Positions 24,976 to 33,991 of a DNA stretch of 64,000 nt are shown one piece after another. Within the stretch, counting starts at the first letter, position 1, and each line of letters starts with the position of its first letter. Source of the DNA: an uncultured Bacteroidales bacterium (GTDB lineage: Bacteria; Bacteroidota; Bacteroidia; Bacteroidales; Tenuifilaceae); contig CALBBQ010000026.1 of the NCBI GenBank assembly GCA_937926785.1, positions 30,024 through 94,023 on the forward strand, written 5' to 3'. Both the position numbers and the translations under genes were made by a program. The notes beneath the pieces are model-generated. The model had not been told where the DNA came from. It searched no databases and saw only the letters and a list, made by a program, of their open reading frames with translations.

Positions 24976-25527
24976 TTAAAAGAATACAAACATGGCAATG
25001 AGCGGCAACAAGAGTCCTGCTACAACCAAAATGGCGCCTCGTCGCGTTATCCCGTTCTTCCCCTTGATGAGGAATAAGCCAGTAGCTGTAATCAGAATCA
25101 GGCCTACCGCAAAAATATCGCTGAACCATGTCCACCACGTGCCAGGCCTGTTTCTATGCATCATATTTAACTGATAGAGAATTGGCCTTCGAACACTCTT
25201 TTCCACCAGAGCGGTTTGGGTGCCAAGATCAACAGTGGCAGTACCATCCTTCAAAAAAACCTTAAGGGTTTGCGAATCGGGATAGTAAAAGGATCGGATT
25301 TCCTGTTCGCCAAATGGCGAAAACACATCGAGCAGGAGCTGGTTGTTAACCCGACTGGAGTCGGTGGGAACTTTTACGTTAAGTGTTTTAACTACAATGC
25401 TAAAGTAAGGATTCCAGTCCTTGGCATGGTTTAGCAGTATTCCGGTTACGGAATACAAAAGTATCATCCCGGCAAAAAAGTAGCTGAAATCGCGGTGTAC
25501 AACCCGTAAAAGCTTAGAGACTGTCAT
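24976..25527 (-). CDS. PepSY-associated membrane protein
   Basis: 183 residues with an N-terminal membrane helix 'FSYFFAGMILLYSVTGILLNH' that carries the 'VHRDFSYFFAG...GILLNH' signature of PepSY-associated TM proteins, a periplasmic central region, and two C-terminal helices. Conserved histidines in the first helix and in 'LNMMHRNRPGTWWTWFSD' suggest heme or quinone-linked electron transfer, as in related ferric-reductase-like proteins; this is inference. Third gene of the UbiA/lipoprotein/PepSY operon, 3 bases after the lipoprotein gene. Confidence 0.8.
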   Translation of the reverse strand: MTVSKLLRVVHRDFSYFFAGMILLYSVTGILLNHAKDWNPYFSIVVKTLNVKVPTDSSRVNNQLLLDVFSPFGEQEIRSFYYPDSQTLKVFLKDGTATVDLGTQTALVEKSVRRPILYQLNMMHRNRPGTWWTWFSDIFAVGLILITATGLFLIKGKNGITRRGAILVVAGLLLPLIAMFVFF

Positions 25528-25530
25528 AGG

Positions 25531-25959
25531 CTACTCCACCTTAATGGTTTGGCAATCGATGTAATAGGTCTCCCCTGGGTGATGCTCGGCTTCGGCCTCG
25601 CAAATAGCCACCTTGTTTGCTGCACTTTTGATTACGCCGACAATTTCCACCCTGGCCCCTTTCAGATTCGGCTCAAACTGAGGTACCGATTCGGAGGCTA
25701 GTACAGCAAACCTTGCACCTTTTGCACCTGCAATGGTTAACCTCTGCCCGGTATGCACGCATACATGCTCAACCGCTCCAGTAAACCGAACCACCCGGTT
25801 TACATACCTATTGGCTAACCCTGGCAGGGAGTCAAGGTTAACATCGATAATTGCAATGCTATCGTCAACTTGTTGTTCAACCTGCTTGTTGTCGGTTTTA
25901 CCACCCGAGCATGCCATTAATGCGGCAAATAACGAAAATAATACTATTCTTTTAACCAT
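25531..25959 (-). CDS. Small lipoprotein with OB-like domain
   Basis: 142 residues. 'MVKRIVLFSLFAALMACSGG' is a lipoprotein signal with lipobox MAC. After a flexible acidic stretch the domain 'NRVVRFTGAVEHVCVHTGQRLTIAGAKGARFAVLAS' and 'GARVEIVGVIKS' has the strand pattern of an OB-fold lipoprotein of the kind seen in Bacteroidota next to membrane redox proteins. Two Cys and several His (VCVHTG, EAEHHPGETYYIDC) could bind a metal. Substrate and role unknown; it sits between the prenyltransferase and PepSY genes with gaps of 7 and 3 bases. Confidence 0.7.
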   Translation of the reverse strand: MVKRIVLFSLFAALMACSGGKTDNKQVEQQVDDSIAIIDVNLDSLPGLANRYVNRVVRFTGAVEHVCVHTGQRLTIAGAKGARFAVLASESVPQFEPNLKGARVEIVGVIKSAANKVAICEAEAEHHPGETYYIDCQTIKVE

Positions 25960-25966
25960 GGCTTTC

Positions 25967-26827
25967 TTATGTTAGGATTGATATGATATTAAAAGTAGCA
26001 AACAGAACGCTAGCCATACCGTTAGTTGTAGCAAAAGCCATATTAACCCGCGATAAATCGGTAGGTCGAACAATCGTATGCTGATAAACCATTAACCCAA
26101 TAAACAATCCCCCACCAATCCAGTAGTAAAGGTTAAAATCAGCTAATGCACCAATTGCAAAAACCATCACGGTACTTAGAACATGAAATAGTAAAGCTAT
26201 TGTCAAAGCCCATCGGGCACCCACCGCAGCGGGAATTGAGTGCAGCTTTACCTGGCGATCAAAATTTTCATCTTGTAAGGCGTAAATAATGTCAAAGCCG
26301 GCAACCCAGAAAAGCACAACCAAAGAATACAATACAGGCAACAAGCTAAACTTGCCGGTTACAGCAAGATATGCACCTATGGGTGCAAGGGACAAACCAA
26401 GCCCTAGCACAAGGTGGCTTAACATGGTGAACCGTTTAGTGTAGCTGTAAAAAAGTATTACTCCAAGGGCAACAGGCGAAAGGTAAAAAACCAGCGGGTT
26501 GATAAAAAATGTTGTTCCGATAAACAGAATGGCATTTGCTACCGTAAAGGTTATGGCGGCAGCCGGTGAAATAACGCCTGACGGTATTTCGCGCATTTTA
26601 GTTCGCGGATTTAACTTATCGAAATTCCTATCAATAAATCGGTTGAAACTCATCGCTGCGTTTCTGGCAAAAACCATACACAGCACAATCATCACAAAAA
26701 GTTTCCAATCGGGTTCAAGCGGAGCATGATGGTAAGCCAGGAAGTACCCCACAAAAGCAAAGGGTAAGGCAAATACCGTGTGGCTGAACTTCACCAACGA
26801 TAGGTAATCCTTGAAACGTAAACGCAT
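25967..26827 (-). CDS. UbiA-family prenyltransferase (4-hydroxybenzoate polyprenyltransferase-like)
   Basis: 286 residues from the ATG at 26827; a GTG twelve bases earlier is also possible. Eight to nine membrane helices and the two Asp-rich prenyl-diphosphate sites 'NRFIDRNFDKLNPRT' and 'ALQDENFDRQVKLHS' mark the UbiA superfamily. The sequence is of the 'UbiA-like' branch found in bacteria that make menaquinone by the futalosine route (MqnP), which fits an anaerobe that lacks ubiquinone. Head of an operon with a lipoprotein and a PepSY protein. Confidence 0.85.
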   Translation of the reverse strand: MRLRFKDYLSLVKFSHTVFALPFAFVGYFLAYHHAPLEPDWKLFVMIVLCMVFARNAAMSFNRFIDRNFDKLNPRTKMREIPSGVISPAAAITFTVANAILFIGTTFFINPLVFYLSPVALGVILFYSYTKRFTMLSHLVLGLGLSLAPIGAYLAVTGKFSLLPVLYSLVVLFWVAGFDIIYALQDENFDRQVKLHSIPAAVGARWALTIALLFHVLSTVMVFAIGALADFNLYYWIGGGLFIGLMVYQHTIVRPTDLSRVNMAFATTNGMASVLFATFNIISILT

Positions 26828-26906
26828 AAATAAATTCACTAAACTTGACCCTAAAAGTAGCTGTTTTTTGTATAATTACTATCTTAGCATATAGTTTGAA
26901 CGCGTT

Positions 26907-29141
26907 ATGGCTATCCGATTAAAATTATTTATACTTCTCGTTCTACTTTCGGGGTCTGCCTTTAAGACCCACAGCCAACCCGATACATTAACCTTTCAGA
27001 ATACTACTCAAGAAAGCACAAAAGCTATTGACCTGATTGCTCAGGGACAATCCATTTTGAAAACGAACCCCGATAAAGCGCTCGACGTTGGATTACAGGC
27101 ACTGGTTACTGCTAAGAAGGAAAGAGACTCGCAAAGCGAAGCGGCTGCCCTCATACTTCTTGCCGATGCCAATTACAAGCTCTCACAGTTCGATAACTCG
27201 TTGCGATACTACAACCGAGCGCTTAGCCTTTACACTACGTTGAACAATAAGGAAAGCCTTGCAAAGGCAATGTTAGGTATTGCGCAGGTCTATGAATCCA
27301 CCAAAAATATCGAACTGGCCATAAAACAGCTGGAAAGCGGGATAAAACTGCTGGGTAGCATACAGAATAAGAATATCTATATCGATTTAATTTTAAAACT
27401 TGGCGAGCTGTACCTGAGCCAGGGCAGCCACAAGCGAGCCCAGCAGTACGCATCCGAAGCCCAAACCATACTTAACAACCAGTCAAACCGGATCCATTCC
27501 CGAGAGCGGATGCTTATCAAAACCTACAACCTGCTTGGTAACGCCAACAAAAATTTAGGAGACTTGGCCGCAAGCCTGGAAAACTTCAAAAAAGCCAGCG
27601 AAATAGCCATAAAACTTTCCGATAACGTTTCGTACAGCAGTGCATTAAGAGAAATTGGCATTGCCTTCTTCCTCACGCAAAAGCCCGACAGTGCGCTGCA
27701 ATACTTTAGCCTGGCTTATACCATTAGTCTGAGCGCATCGGACACCCTTGGAATTATTCAAAGCCTTCAGGGTATTGGCGATTATCATTTCGATAAGGGA
27801 AGCTACAACCAGGCCATCAACTACTATACCCAGGAATACAACCTATCCAGTAGAACAAAAGATATTGCCAGCTCCATTGCATCGCTTGTTAAAATATCGC
27901 AGTGCCACTACTACCTGGGTGATTTCCCGACATCCTCGCGATTTCTCACACGCGCCCTCTCCATAGCCCAGGAGAATAACCTGACCTCATCAAAAGCTGA
28001 TGTTTATCGCTACCTGGCAGCCATTAACGAGGCGCAAGGCAGGTACAAGGATGCCCTGGACTACTATAAGATGTGGACCGAACTCCGCGATTCCATATAC
28101 TACGAGGAAACCGGTCAACGCCTGGCAAAGCTCCAAATCCTTTATGATATTACCCAAAAGGAAAAGGAGAACGAAATTCTCAAGCAGAACTCTGAAATTC
28201 AGAAGCTACAGATATCCAAGTCACACTACCAGATGCGATTCCTCATTTTTACGCTGATTGCGGTAGCAGCCATTCTTGCCCTGCTTGTTATGCTTTACCG
28301 AAACAAACAAAAGGAGATAGCAAAGCAGCGCGAGACCGAGCAACGCATAACTGAAATAAACAAGGAACTGGAACGGCGGATGATTCAAGAGATCAAAAAG
28401 CAGGAGAAGCAGCAACAGCTGCTTTCGCAGAAATCTAAGCTCGAATCGTTGGGAACACTAGCCGCCGGCATTGCGCATGAAATAAACCAACCCCTTGGTG
28501 GTATATCCATGGGCTTGGATAATATTCTCATGCGTATTCAGGACAAAAACTGTAACGAGGAGTACCTAAAGGAAAAGCTGAACTCACTTTTTGAGAATGT
28601 TGAACGAATTAAAAAGATCATTGACCACATCCGATACTTCTCTCGTACTCAAAAACCGGTAGCATTCACCTCAGTAAACCTGAACGACGTAGTTAAAAGT
28701 GCCCTTTTTATGGTTTCTGCTCAGTACGAGAACCACGGGGTAACCATTGAAACCAAACTAGATGAGAACCTACCCCCAATAACAGCCGATAAGTACAAAC
28801 TTGAACAGGTAATGCTTAACCTGCTCTCTAATGCAAAATTTGCTCTAGATGAAAAGCAGAAAAACGTGAACGATAGCTCTTACCGAAAAATTATCAGGGT
28901 AAGCACATGGAAAAACGAAAACCTTGTATTTCTGAGCGTTTGGGACAATGGAACCGGAATTCCACAAAAGATCATCGAGAAAATTTTTGACCCCTTCTTT
29001 ACAACCAAAGGCGAAGAGAAAGGAACAGGGCTTGGGCTTTCCATTTCGTATGGTTTTATAAAAGATCTTTTGGGCGAAATTAAAGTTGAAAGCGAAGTTG
29101 GGCAATACACCCTATTCGAAATATCAATACCTCGCGAATAG
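26907..29141 (+). CDS. TPR-repeat sensor histidine kinase
   Basis: 744 residues. A signal-like N-terminus is followed by many tetratricopeptide repeats (about residues 45-395), one membrane helix near 443-464 ('FLIFTLIAVAAILALLVMLY'), a coiled coil and the kinase core. The phospho-accepting His is H524 in 'LAAGIAHEINQPLGG', followed by the ATP-binding boxes 'NLLSNAKFAL', 'WDNGTGIP' and 'FTTKGEEKGTGLGLS'. The 'HEINQPL' H-box is that of NtrB-like kinases. The sensor part is periplasmic TPR, probably protein-binding. It pairs with the response regulator gene 25 bases downstream. Confidence 0.92.
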   Translation: MAIRLKLFILLVLLSGSAFKTHSQPDTLTFQNTTQESTKAIDLIAQGQSILKTNPDKALDVGLQALVTAKKERDSQSEAAALILLADANYKLSQFDNSLRYYNRALSLYTTLNNKESLAKAMLGIAQVYESTKNIELAIKQLESGIKLLGSIQNKNIYIDLILKLGELYLSQGSHKRAQQYASEAQTILNNQSNRIHSRERMLIKTYNLLGNANKNLGDLAASLENFKKASEIAIKLSDNVSYSSALREIGIAFFLTQKPDSALQYFSLAYTISLSASDTLGIIQSLQGIGDYHFDKGSYNQAINYYTQEYNLSSRTKDIASSIASLVKISQCHYYLGDFPTSSRFLTRALSIAQENNLTSSKADVYRYLAAINEAQGRYKDALDYYKMWTELRDSIYYEETGQRLAKLQILYDITQKEKENEILKQNSEIQKLQISKSHYQMRFLIFTLIAVAAILALLVMLYRNKQKEIAKQRETEQRITEINKELERRMIQEIKKQEKQQQLLSQKSKLESLGTLAAGIAHEINQPLGGISMGLDNILMRIQDKNCNEEYLKEKLNSLFENVERIKKIIDHIRYFSRTQKPVAFTSVNLNDVVKSALFMVSAQYENHGVTIETKLDENLPPITADKYKLEQVMLNLLSNAKFALDEKQKNVNDSSYRKIIRVSTWKNENLVFLSVWDNGTGIPQKIIEKIFDPFFTTKGEEKGTGLGLSISYGFIKDLLGEIKVESEVGQYTLFEISIPRE

Positions 29142-29166
29142 TTGATTAACATAAACTGTTGCAAAC

Positions 29167-30546
29167 ATGAAGGAAATAAAAATACTGGTTCTTGATGATG
29201 AAAAGGTTTTCCGTCAGGAGATTAAGGAGTTCCTTGAAGGCGATGGCTTTACCGTACTAACTGCCGAAAAACCCTCCGAAGCGTTTCAACTATTTAACGA
29301 GAACCAGGTTGATATCCTCATTCTAGACCTTAGGCTGCCTGAAATGGATGGCCTTCAGGTACTGGCCAAGGTGAAAGAGGAATACCCCGAGGTTGAAGTG
29401 ATCATGATTACGGGACATGGCGACATGGATGCCGTAATCAATGCTATGAGGCTGGGTGCCGTGGAGTTTTTCCCAAAACCCTTCCGCCTGCTCGACATGC
29501 GCGCAGCAATTCAACGTACCAAGCGATACATCTCGCTCAACGAACAGCTAAAGGAGATTAGCCAAACCTACTCGCTGGTATCAAAAGATCTTATCGAAAG
29601 TGTAGGGAACGAGATTCTGGGCGAATCCTTTGGTATAAAACAAGTGGTAGATTTAATGGGAAAGGTGGCAAAAGCCGATAATACTTCTGTTCTCATCACC
29701 GGCGAGAGCGGAACCGGAAAGGAACTGGTTGCCCGTGGCATTCACTACCTGAGCTCACGTAAAAAATCATACTTCTACGCCGTAAACTGCTCAGCCATAC
29801 CCGATACGCTATTCGAAAGCGAATTCTTTGGTCACAAAAAAGGAGCATTTACCGGGGCAAATGAGGATAAGGCCGGATGGTTTGAGGTGGCTCACGGGGG
29901 AACCCTGTTCCTCGACGAGGTTGTAGAAATGCAGCCTACCATGCAAACAAAGCTACTACGCGTTCTGGAGGAACGGAAAATCAGACGAATTGGTTCAAGC
30001 GTTGACATTCCGGTAAACGTTAGAATTATTGCTGCCACCAACCAGGATATCAACAAGCTGATTGAAGAGGGAAAGTTTCGCTCCGACCTGTACTACCGCC
30101 TGAACTCTTTTGTGATCCATATCCCTCCGCTCCGGGAGCGTAAAGAGGATATTCCGGTTCTGTTTAACTACTACGTTAGGCACATAGCCACTAAGCTTGG
30201 TAAAAAGATTACCCAAATTGATCCCACCATTGTAAAGGCCATGATGAACTACCCCTTCCCAGGCAACGTGAGGGAACTCAGAAATATGATTGAACGAGCC
30301 ATTATACTCTCCGAAGGGGGGCGGTTAACAATTAAAAACTTTACAGGTTTAATTGCTCCGGGAGAGCCTGCCGATTCAACTGGAGCTATTGGTGAAGATA
30401 TATTTGACCTCGACCTGATTGAAAAAATTGTTATCATGAAAGCCCTCGAGCGAACCGGCTATAAGAAAACCGAAGCGGCTCAGCTACTGAACATCACACG
30501 CCAGGCTCTGGACCGTAGGCTGGAGAAATATGACATAAACCTATAA
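29167..30546 (+). CDS. Sigma-54-dependent response regulator (NtrC family)
   Basis: 459 residues: receiver domain with phospho-site D54 in 'ILILDLRLPEMDG'; AAA+ domain with Walker A 'GESGTGKE' at 179-186, the sigma-54-contacting 'GAFTGA' at 226-231, and 'GGTLFLDEV'; and a Fis-type helix-turn-helix at the C-terminus ('YKKTEAAQLLNITRQALDRRL'). It should activate transcription from sigma-54 promoters when phosphorylated by the upstream kinase. Its targets are not evident in this window. Confidence 0.94.
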   Translation: MKEIKILVLDDEKVFRQEIKEFLEGDGFTVLTAEKPSEAFQLFNENQVDILILDLRLPEMDGLQVLAKVKEEYPEVEVIMITGHGDMDAVINAMRLGAVEFFPKPFRLLDMRAAIQRTKRYISLNEQLKEISQTYSLVSKDLIESVGNEILGESFGIKQVVDLMGKVAKADNTSVLITGESGTGKELVARGIHYLSSRKKSYFYAVNCSAIPDTLFESEFFGHKKGAFTGANEDKAGWFEVAHGGTLFLDEVVEMQPTMQTKLLRVLEERKIRRIGSSVDIPVNVRIIAATNQDINKLIEEGKFRSDLYYRLNSFVIHIPPLRERKEDIPVLFNYYVRHIATKLGKKITQIDPTIVKAMMNYPFPGNVRELRNMIERAIILSEGGRLTIKNFTGLIAPGEPADSTGAIGEDIFDLDLIEKIVIMKALERTGYKKTEAAQLLNITRQALDRRLEKYDINL

Positions 30547-30662
30547 TTTGGCTGCCATATCTTAAGCTGCAAAAGTTTTTAAACTGCTTGCATCCTCTAC
30601 TTTTTTAGGGTGATGAAGTAGATGCTTTGAATGAAAGCCAATTGCAACGATATTAGCAACCG

Positions 30663-31169
30663 CTACTTGCTCAATAGCTGGCTGTAAATTGCAAAGTTCT
30701 CCTGGTCAAAGCAAACAAATATCACCCTTGCCGGAAAGCTATTCTTTTCGCAGAAATCCTTAACTGCCCTAATGGCAATTTGTGCTGCGGTTTGCTTTGG
30801 AAACCGGTAAACACCGGTGCTGATGTTCGGAAATGCAATACTTGCCAACTTGTGCTGTGCGGCTATTTTCAGACTATTGGTGTAGGCGCTTCTGAGAAGT
30901 TCCGTTTCGTGGTGATGACCTCCACGCCAAACCGGTCCAACCGTATGAATCACGAACCTGGCCCTCAGATTGTAGCCCTTTGTTATGCGAGCCTCCCCGG
31001 TTGGGCAGCCTCCAATTTGCCTACACTCCTCAAGAAGCAGGTGTCCTGCGGCTCTATGTATGGCTCCATCTACTCCATCCCCTCCAAGCAACGATTCGTT
31101 TGCTGCATTTACAATAGCATCAACGTCAAGCTGAGTGATATCGCCCTGTATAAGCTCTATCATTGCCAT
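30663..31169 (-). CDS. Macrodomain protein (ADP-ribosyl-binding/deacetylase type)
   Basis: 168 residues forming one macrodomain: '[39 protein letters not shown]' at the start and '[21 protein letters not shown]' later, the two loops that hold ADP-ribose in MacroD/YmdB-type enzymes. These remove ADP-ribose from proteins or deacetylate O-acetyl-ADP-ribose. The Asn and Gly-rich catalytic loop is intact. It follows pheT by 9 bases and is probably co-transcribed. Confidence 0.9.
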   Translation of the reverse strand: MAMIELIQGDITQLDVDAIVNAANESLLGGDGVDGAIHRAAGHLLLEECRQIGGCPTGEARITKGYNLRARFVIHTVGPVWRGGHHHETELLRSAYTNSLKIAAQHKLASIAFPNISTGVYRFPKQTAAQIAIRAVKDFCEKNSFPARVIFVCFDQENFAIYSQLLSK

Positions 31170-31178
31170 TTCTGACGG

Positions 31179-33632
31179 TTATCGGAGCTGAGCTCCAAGC
31201 TCTTTGGCGTACACATCTACAAGCCGCTTCATCACCTTATCGATCTGCTCATCGGTCAGGGTCTTTGTATCGTCCTGCAGAATGTAGCTAATCGCATACG
31301 ATTTTTTACCTTCTGGTATATTCTTCCCCTGATAAACATCGAAGAGGCTCACCTTTTTCAGCAACCTGCGCTCAGTTTCGAATGCAAGCTTACGAATCTG
31401 TTCGTATTTAACTGAAGAATCGATTAGTAAAGCCAAGTCGCGACGCACTTCCGGGAACTTGGGAAGTTCAGTGTACTGGATTTTGGTTTTTGATAATGAT
31501 TCAAGCAGGGGTTTCCAAACTATCTCCGCATAAAACACCTCGGCCTTAATATCGAACTGTTTTAAAACGGTTGGATTAACAGCGCCAAAGCTGACAACCT
31601 GCTCCTTCCCACTTTTGTATGAAAGCCCGTATGAAAAGATATCGGTTGGTGCTTCAGCCACTTCCATCTTATCGGGATCAAGGCCAAACCGGCTGAGCAA
31701 CGTATGAACATAGCCTTTCAAGTGGTAGAAATTTTGCTTTTCAGGCTTAACCATCCAGTGTTCATCGGAAGTTTCTCCGGTTAACCAAACGCCAATACTG
31801 AAATGCTCGATATAATGGTCTAATGGGTTTTCACAGGCTCTATCTGGAATAAACCTATAGCAGTTACCGAACTCATACAGTTTCAGGTTCGGGTTACGGT
31901 AGTTGATGTTACGCTGAATACTCTCGAGTCCTCCAAACAGCAGCGTTTGGCGTAGTACATTAAGCTCATTACTCAATGGATTTAATATTCGAACCGAGTT
32001 AACCTCAGGAAAGGTTGACAGCCCCTCATAGTAACCACCCTTAGTAAGTGAGTTACACATTATTTCGGCAAATCCGTTTGACGAAAGAAAATCAGAAACC
32101 ACATTCTGCATCTGGAGGCTATCGGGCTTTTTGGTATAGCTCAGGGTGCTGCTCACCTTTTGGCTAATCTCCACATTGTTGTAGCCATAAATACGCAGAA
32201 TGTCCTCCACCACATCGGCCTCACGGCGAACATCAACCCTATATGTTGGAACTCCTAGCAGCCAGTTTTTCCCGTCCCTGCTCAATATCTGAATTTCCAA
32301 TCCGTGCAGAATTCTTTCAATCTCATTCTCCGGTATCTGATTTCCTATAAGGCTCCAAGCCCTATCCAGGTTGAACTCCACTTCATAATGGCTAACCGGC
32401 GAGGTATAAACATCAAATATTTCAGAAGAAATTACTCCACCAGCCACCTCTTTTATCAGCTGGGCGGCACGCATAAGAGCCCAGATGGTAATATTCGGAT
32501 CGGTTCCGCGCTCAAACCGGAATGAGGCATCGGTATGAAGGTCGTGCCGGCGAGCGGTTTTACGTACATAAACCGGATTGAAACAGGCACTCTCTAGGAA
32601 TACTTTGTTGGTTTTCTCGGTTACGCCGGAATGTAGTCCACCGAATACCCCTGCAATACACATGGGCTCGCTCTCATTGCAGATCATCAGATCGTCCGAT
32701 GATAGCTTACGCTCAACACCATCAAGGGTAACAAAGGGGGTTCCGGCCGGCATGGTTTTTACCACTACCCTATTGCCTTTGATTGCATCGGCATCAAAGG
32801 CATGGAGTGGCTGACCAATCTCGTGAAGCACAAAGTTGGTAACATCCACCACATTGTTAATGGGATTCAACCCGATTGAACGTAGTCGTTTCTGAAGCCA
32901 CTCGGGCGATGGTCCAACCACAACGCCGCTAATGGTAATGCCGGAGTAACGTATGCAGGCATCAGTATTTACTACCTCAACAGGAATTGGAAGGTTGCCG
33001 TTGTCAACCTTAAAGCCATCAACCGATGGTTTTAGAAGTTGACCTGCATTTTCGTGGAACTGAAGGTATGCAACCAAATCGCGAGCGACCCCAAAGTGCG
33101 AGGCAGCATCAATACGATTAGGGGTTAAGCCTATTTCATATATATAATCTTTTTCCAGATTAAAATACCTTGCTGCGGGAATCCCTACTGGAGCATCATC
33201 GGGTAACACCATAATACCTGAATGTGAATCGCCCAGTCCAAGCTCGTCCTCTGCACAAATCATACCCTCAGAAAGTTGCCCCCTAAGCTTGGCTTTTTTT
33301 ATCTCCACCTCCTGGTTATTAAAGTATAGCTTGGTGCCAATGGTAGCAACCAGCACCTTTTGCCCTTTAGCAACATTGGGTGCTCCACATACAATGTGTA
33401 GTGGTTCGCCAGAGCCCACGTTTACCGTAGTTACGCTAAGTTTATCGGCATCGGGGTGTTTTTCGCAGGTCAACACTTCGCCAACAACCACACCTGCCAA
33501 ACCGCCTCTCACAGGCTCTTTCATTTCCAAACTTTCCACCTCAAGACCAATCGAGGTTAGAATTTGTGAGATTTCTTCGGGTGTTTTGTCCGTTTTTATG
33601 TACTGGGTTAGCCAGCTATGCGATATTTTCAT
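31179..33632 (-). CDS. pheT: Phenylalanine-tRNA ligase beta subunit
   Basis: 817 residues, full length for bacterial PheT. N-terminal tRNA-binding OB domain (about 40-150, 'VVGEVLTCEKHPDADKLSVTTV'), B3/B4 editing region ('RIDAASHFGVARDLVAYL', 'NNVVDVTNFVLHEIGQPLHAFD'), B5 domain, catalytic-like core and the C-terminal FDX-ACB domain ('FPEVRRDLALLIDSSVKYEQI'). It forms the alpha2-beta2 enzyme with PheS, whose gene is not adjacent. It has its own complete promoter. Confidence 0.97.
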   Translation of the reverse strand: MKISHSWLTQYIKTDKTPEEISQILTSIGLEVESLEMKEPVRGGLAGVVVGEVLTCEKHPDADKLSVTTVNVGSGEPLHIVCGAPNVAKGQKVLVATIGTKLYFNNQEVEIKKAKLRGQLSEGMICAEDELGLGDSHSGIMVLPDDAPVGIPAARYFNLEKDYIYEIGLTPNRIDAASHFGVARDLVAYLQFHENAGQLLKPSVDGFKVDNGNLPIPVEVVNTDACIRYSGITISGVVVGPSPEWLQKRLRSIGLNPINNVVDVTNFVLHEIGQPLHAFDADAIKGNRVVVKTMPAGTPFVTLDGVERKLSSDDLMICNESEPMCIAGVFGGLHSGVTEKTNKVFLESACFNPVYVRKTARRHDLHTDASFRFERGTDPNITIWALMRAAQLIKEVAGGVISSEIFDVYTSPVSHYEVEFNLDRAWSLIGNQIPENEIERILHGLEIQILSRDGKNWLLGVPTYRVDVRREADVVEDILRIYGYNNVEISQKVSSTLSYTKKPDSLQMQNVVSDFLSSNGFAEIMCNSLTKGGYYEGLSTFPEVNSVRILNPLSNELNVLRQTLLFGGLESIQRNINYRNPNLKLYEFGNCYRFIPDRACENPLDHYIEHFSIGVWLTGETSDEHWMVKPEKQNFYHLKGYVHTLLSRFGLDPDKMEVAEAPTDIFSYGLSYKSGKEQVVSFGAVNPTVLKQFDIKAEVFYAEIVWKPLLESLSKTKIQYTELPKFPEVRRDLALLIDSSVKYEQIRKLAFETERRLLKKVSLFDVYQGKNIPEGKKSYAISYILQDDTKTLTDEQIDKVMKRLVDVYAKELGAQLR

Positions 33633-33678
33633 CTGATTAGGGTTTTAACGGCAAGTATTTACTCCTTATTCAAGCAAA

Positions 33679-33709
33679 CAAAAGTAATACTATTCGATTT
33701 TTCGCCAAA
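33679..33709 (-). promoter_or_regulatory. Complete Bacteroidota-type promoter of pheT
   Basis: Read on the minus strand: TTTG (33709-33706), 19 bases, TACTTTTG (33686-33679). Full -33/-7 match, 47 bases before the pheT start. Confidence 0.8.
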
Positions 33710-33771
33710 AGCGCTGTTAATATTTTTACAAGGTTTTTTTTCGGGAAAAGTATCTTTTCAAAGAAAAAAAG

Positions 33772-33779
33772 TATATTTG
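33772..33779 (+). promoter_or_regulatory. -7 promoter box of the lysC leader
   Basis: TATATTTG, full TAnnTTTG match, 13 bases before the leader ATG. A transcript starting near 33785 would begin almost on the leader frame; an ATG-TAA pair at 33786-33791 stands directly in front of the leader ATG. No TTTG at 19-base spacing. Confidence 0.5.
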
Positions 33780-33791
33780 CAGGGTATGTAA

Positions 33792-33938
33792 ATGACAACA
33801 ATGAGTTTTTCGGCTTGCTATACCATCAACAAAAAACAGAACTTCATGCAAACCATGCGCATGAAACAGGTGGTTATTTGCATGAAAAAACACAGCTCCT
33901 TGCAGGCCGAGAACACTGAATATGGAATCAAACTGTAA
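33792..33938 (+). CDS. Putative 48-residue leader peptide of lysC-lysA
   Basis: A complete frame between the promoter and the terminator of the lysC leader. It begins 'MTTMSFSACYTINKKQNF', continues 'MQTMRMKQVVICMKKH' and ends 'ENTEYGIKL'. It holds six Lys, five internal Met, five Thr and three Ile codons, i.e. about 40 percent residues made from aspartate, the pathway fed by the downstream gene. Codons 18-31 lie in an RNA stem (33845-33884) and codons 37-39 contain the segment that can pair with the terminator. These facts together suggest a leader peptide whose translation senses charged tRNA. Which amino acid is sensed is not decided by the sequence. Expression is unproven. Confidence 0.6.
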   Translation: MTTMSFSACYTINKKQNFMQTMRMKQVVICMKKHSSLQAENTEYGIKL

Positions 33939-33991
33939 ACTAGTATACTAAGTGTGTGTAGGCCTGCAGAAATCTGCAGGCCTTTTTTTTT
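33845..33991 (+). promoter_or_regulatory. Attenuator of the lysC-lysA operon (antiterminator alternatives)
   Basis: Three elements. A stem pairs CATGCAA plus ACCA (33845-33855) with TGGT and TTGCATG (33871-33884, three-base bulge). The segment TGCAGGCC (33901-33908), inside the leader frame, is exactly complementary to GGCCTGCA (33961-33968), the 5' arm of the terminator. The terminator itself is at 33960-33991. Pairing of 33901-33908 with 33961-33968 would prevent the terminator from forming, so the two structures exclude each other as in amino-acid attenuators. Confidence 0.7.
33960..33991 (+). terminator. Strong intrinsic terminator in the lysC leader
   Basis: AGGCCTGCAG at 33960-33969 and CTGCAGGCCT at 33974-33983, ten perfect pairs around AAAT, then a run of nine T (33983-33991). 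It stands 30 bases before the lysC start, with no other gene between, so it controls read-through into lysC. Confidence 0.9.
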
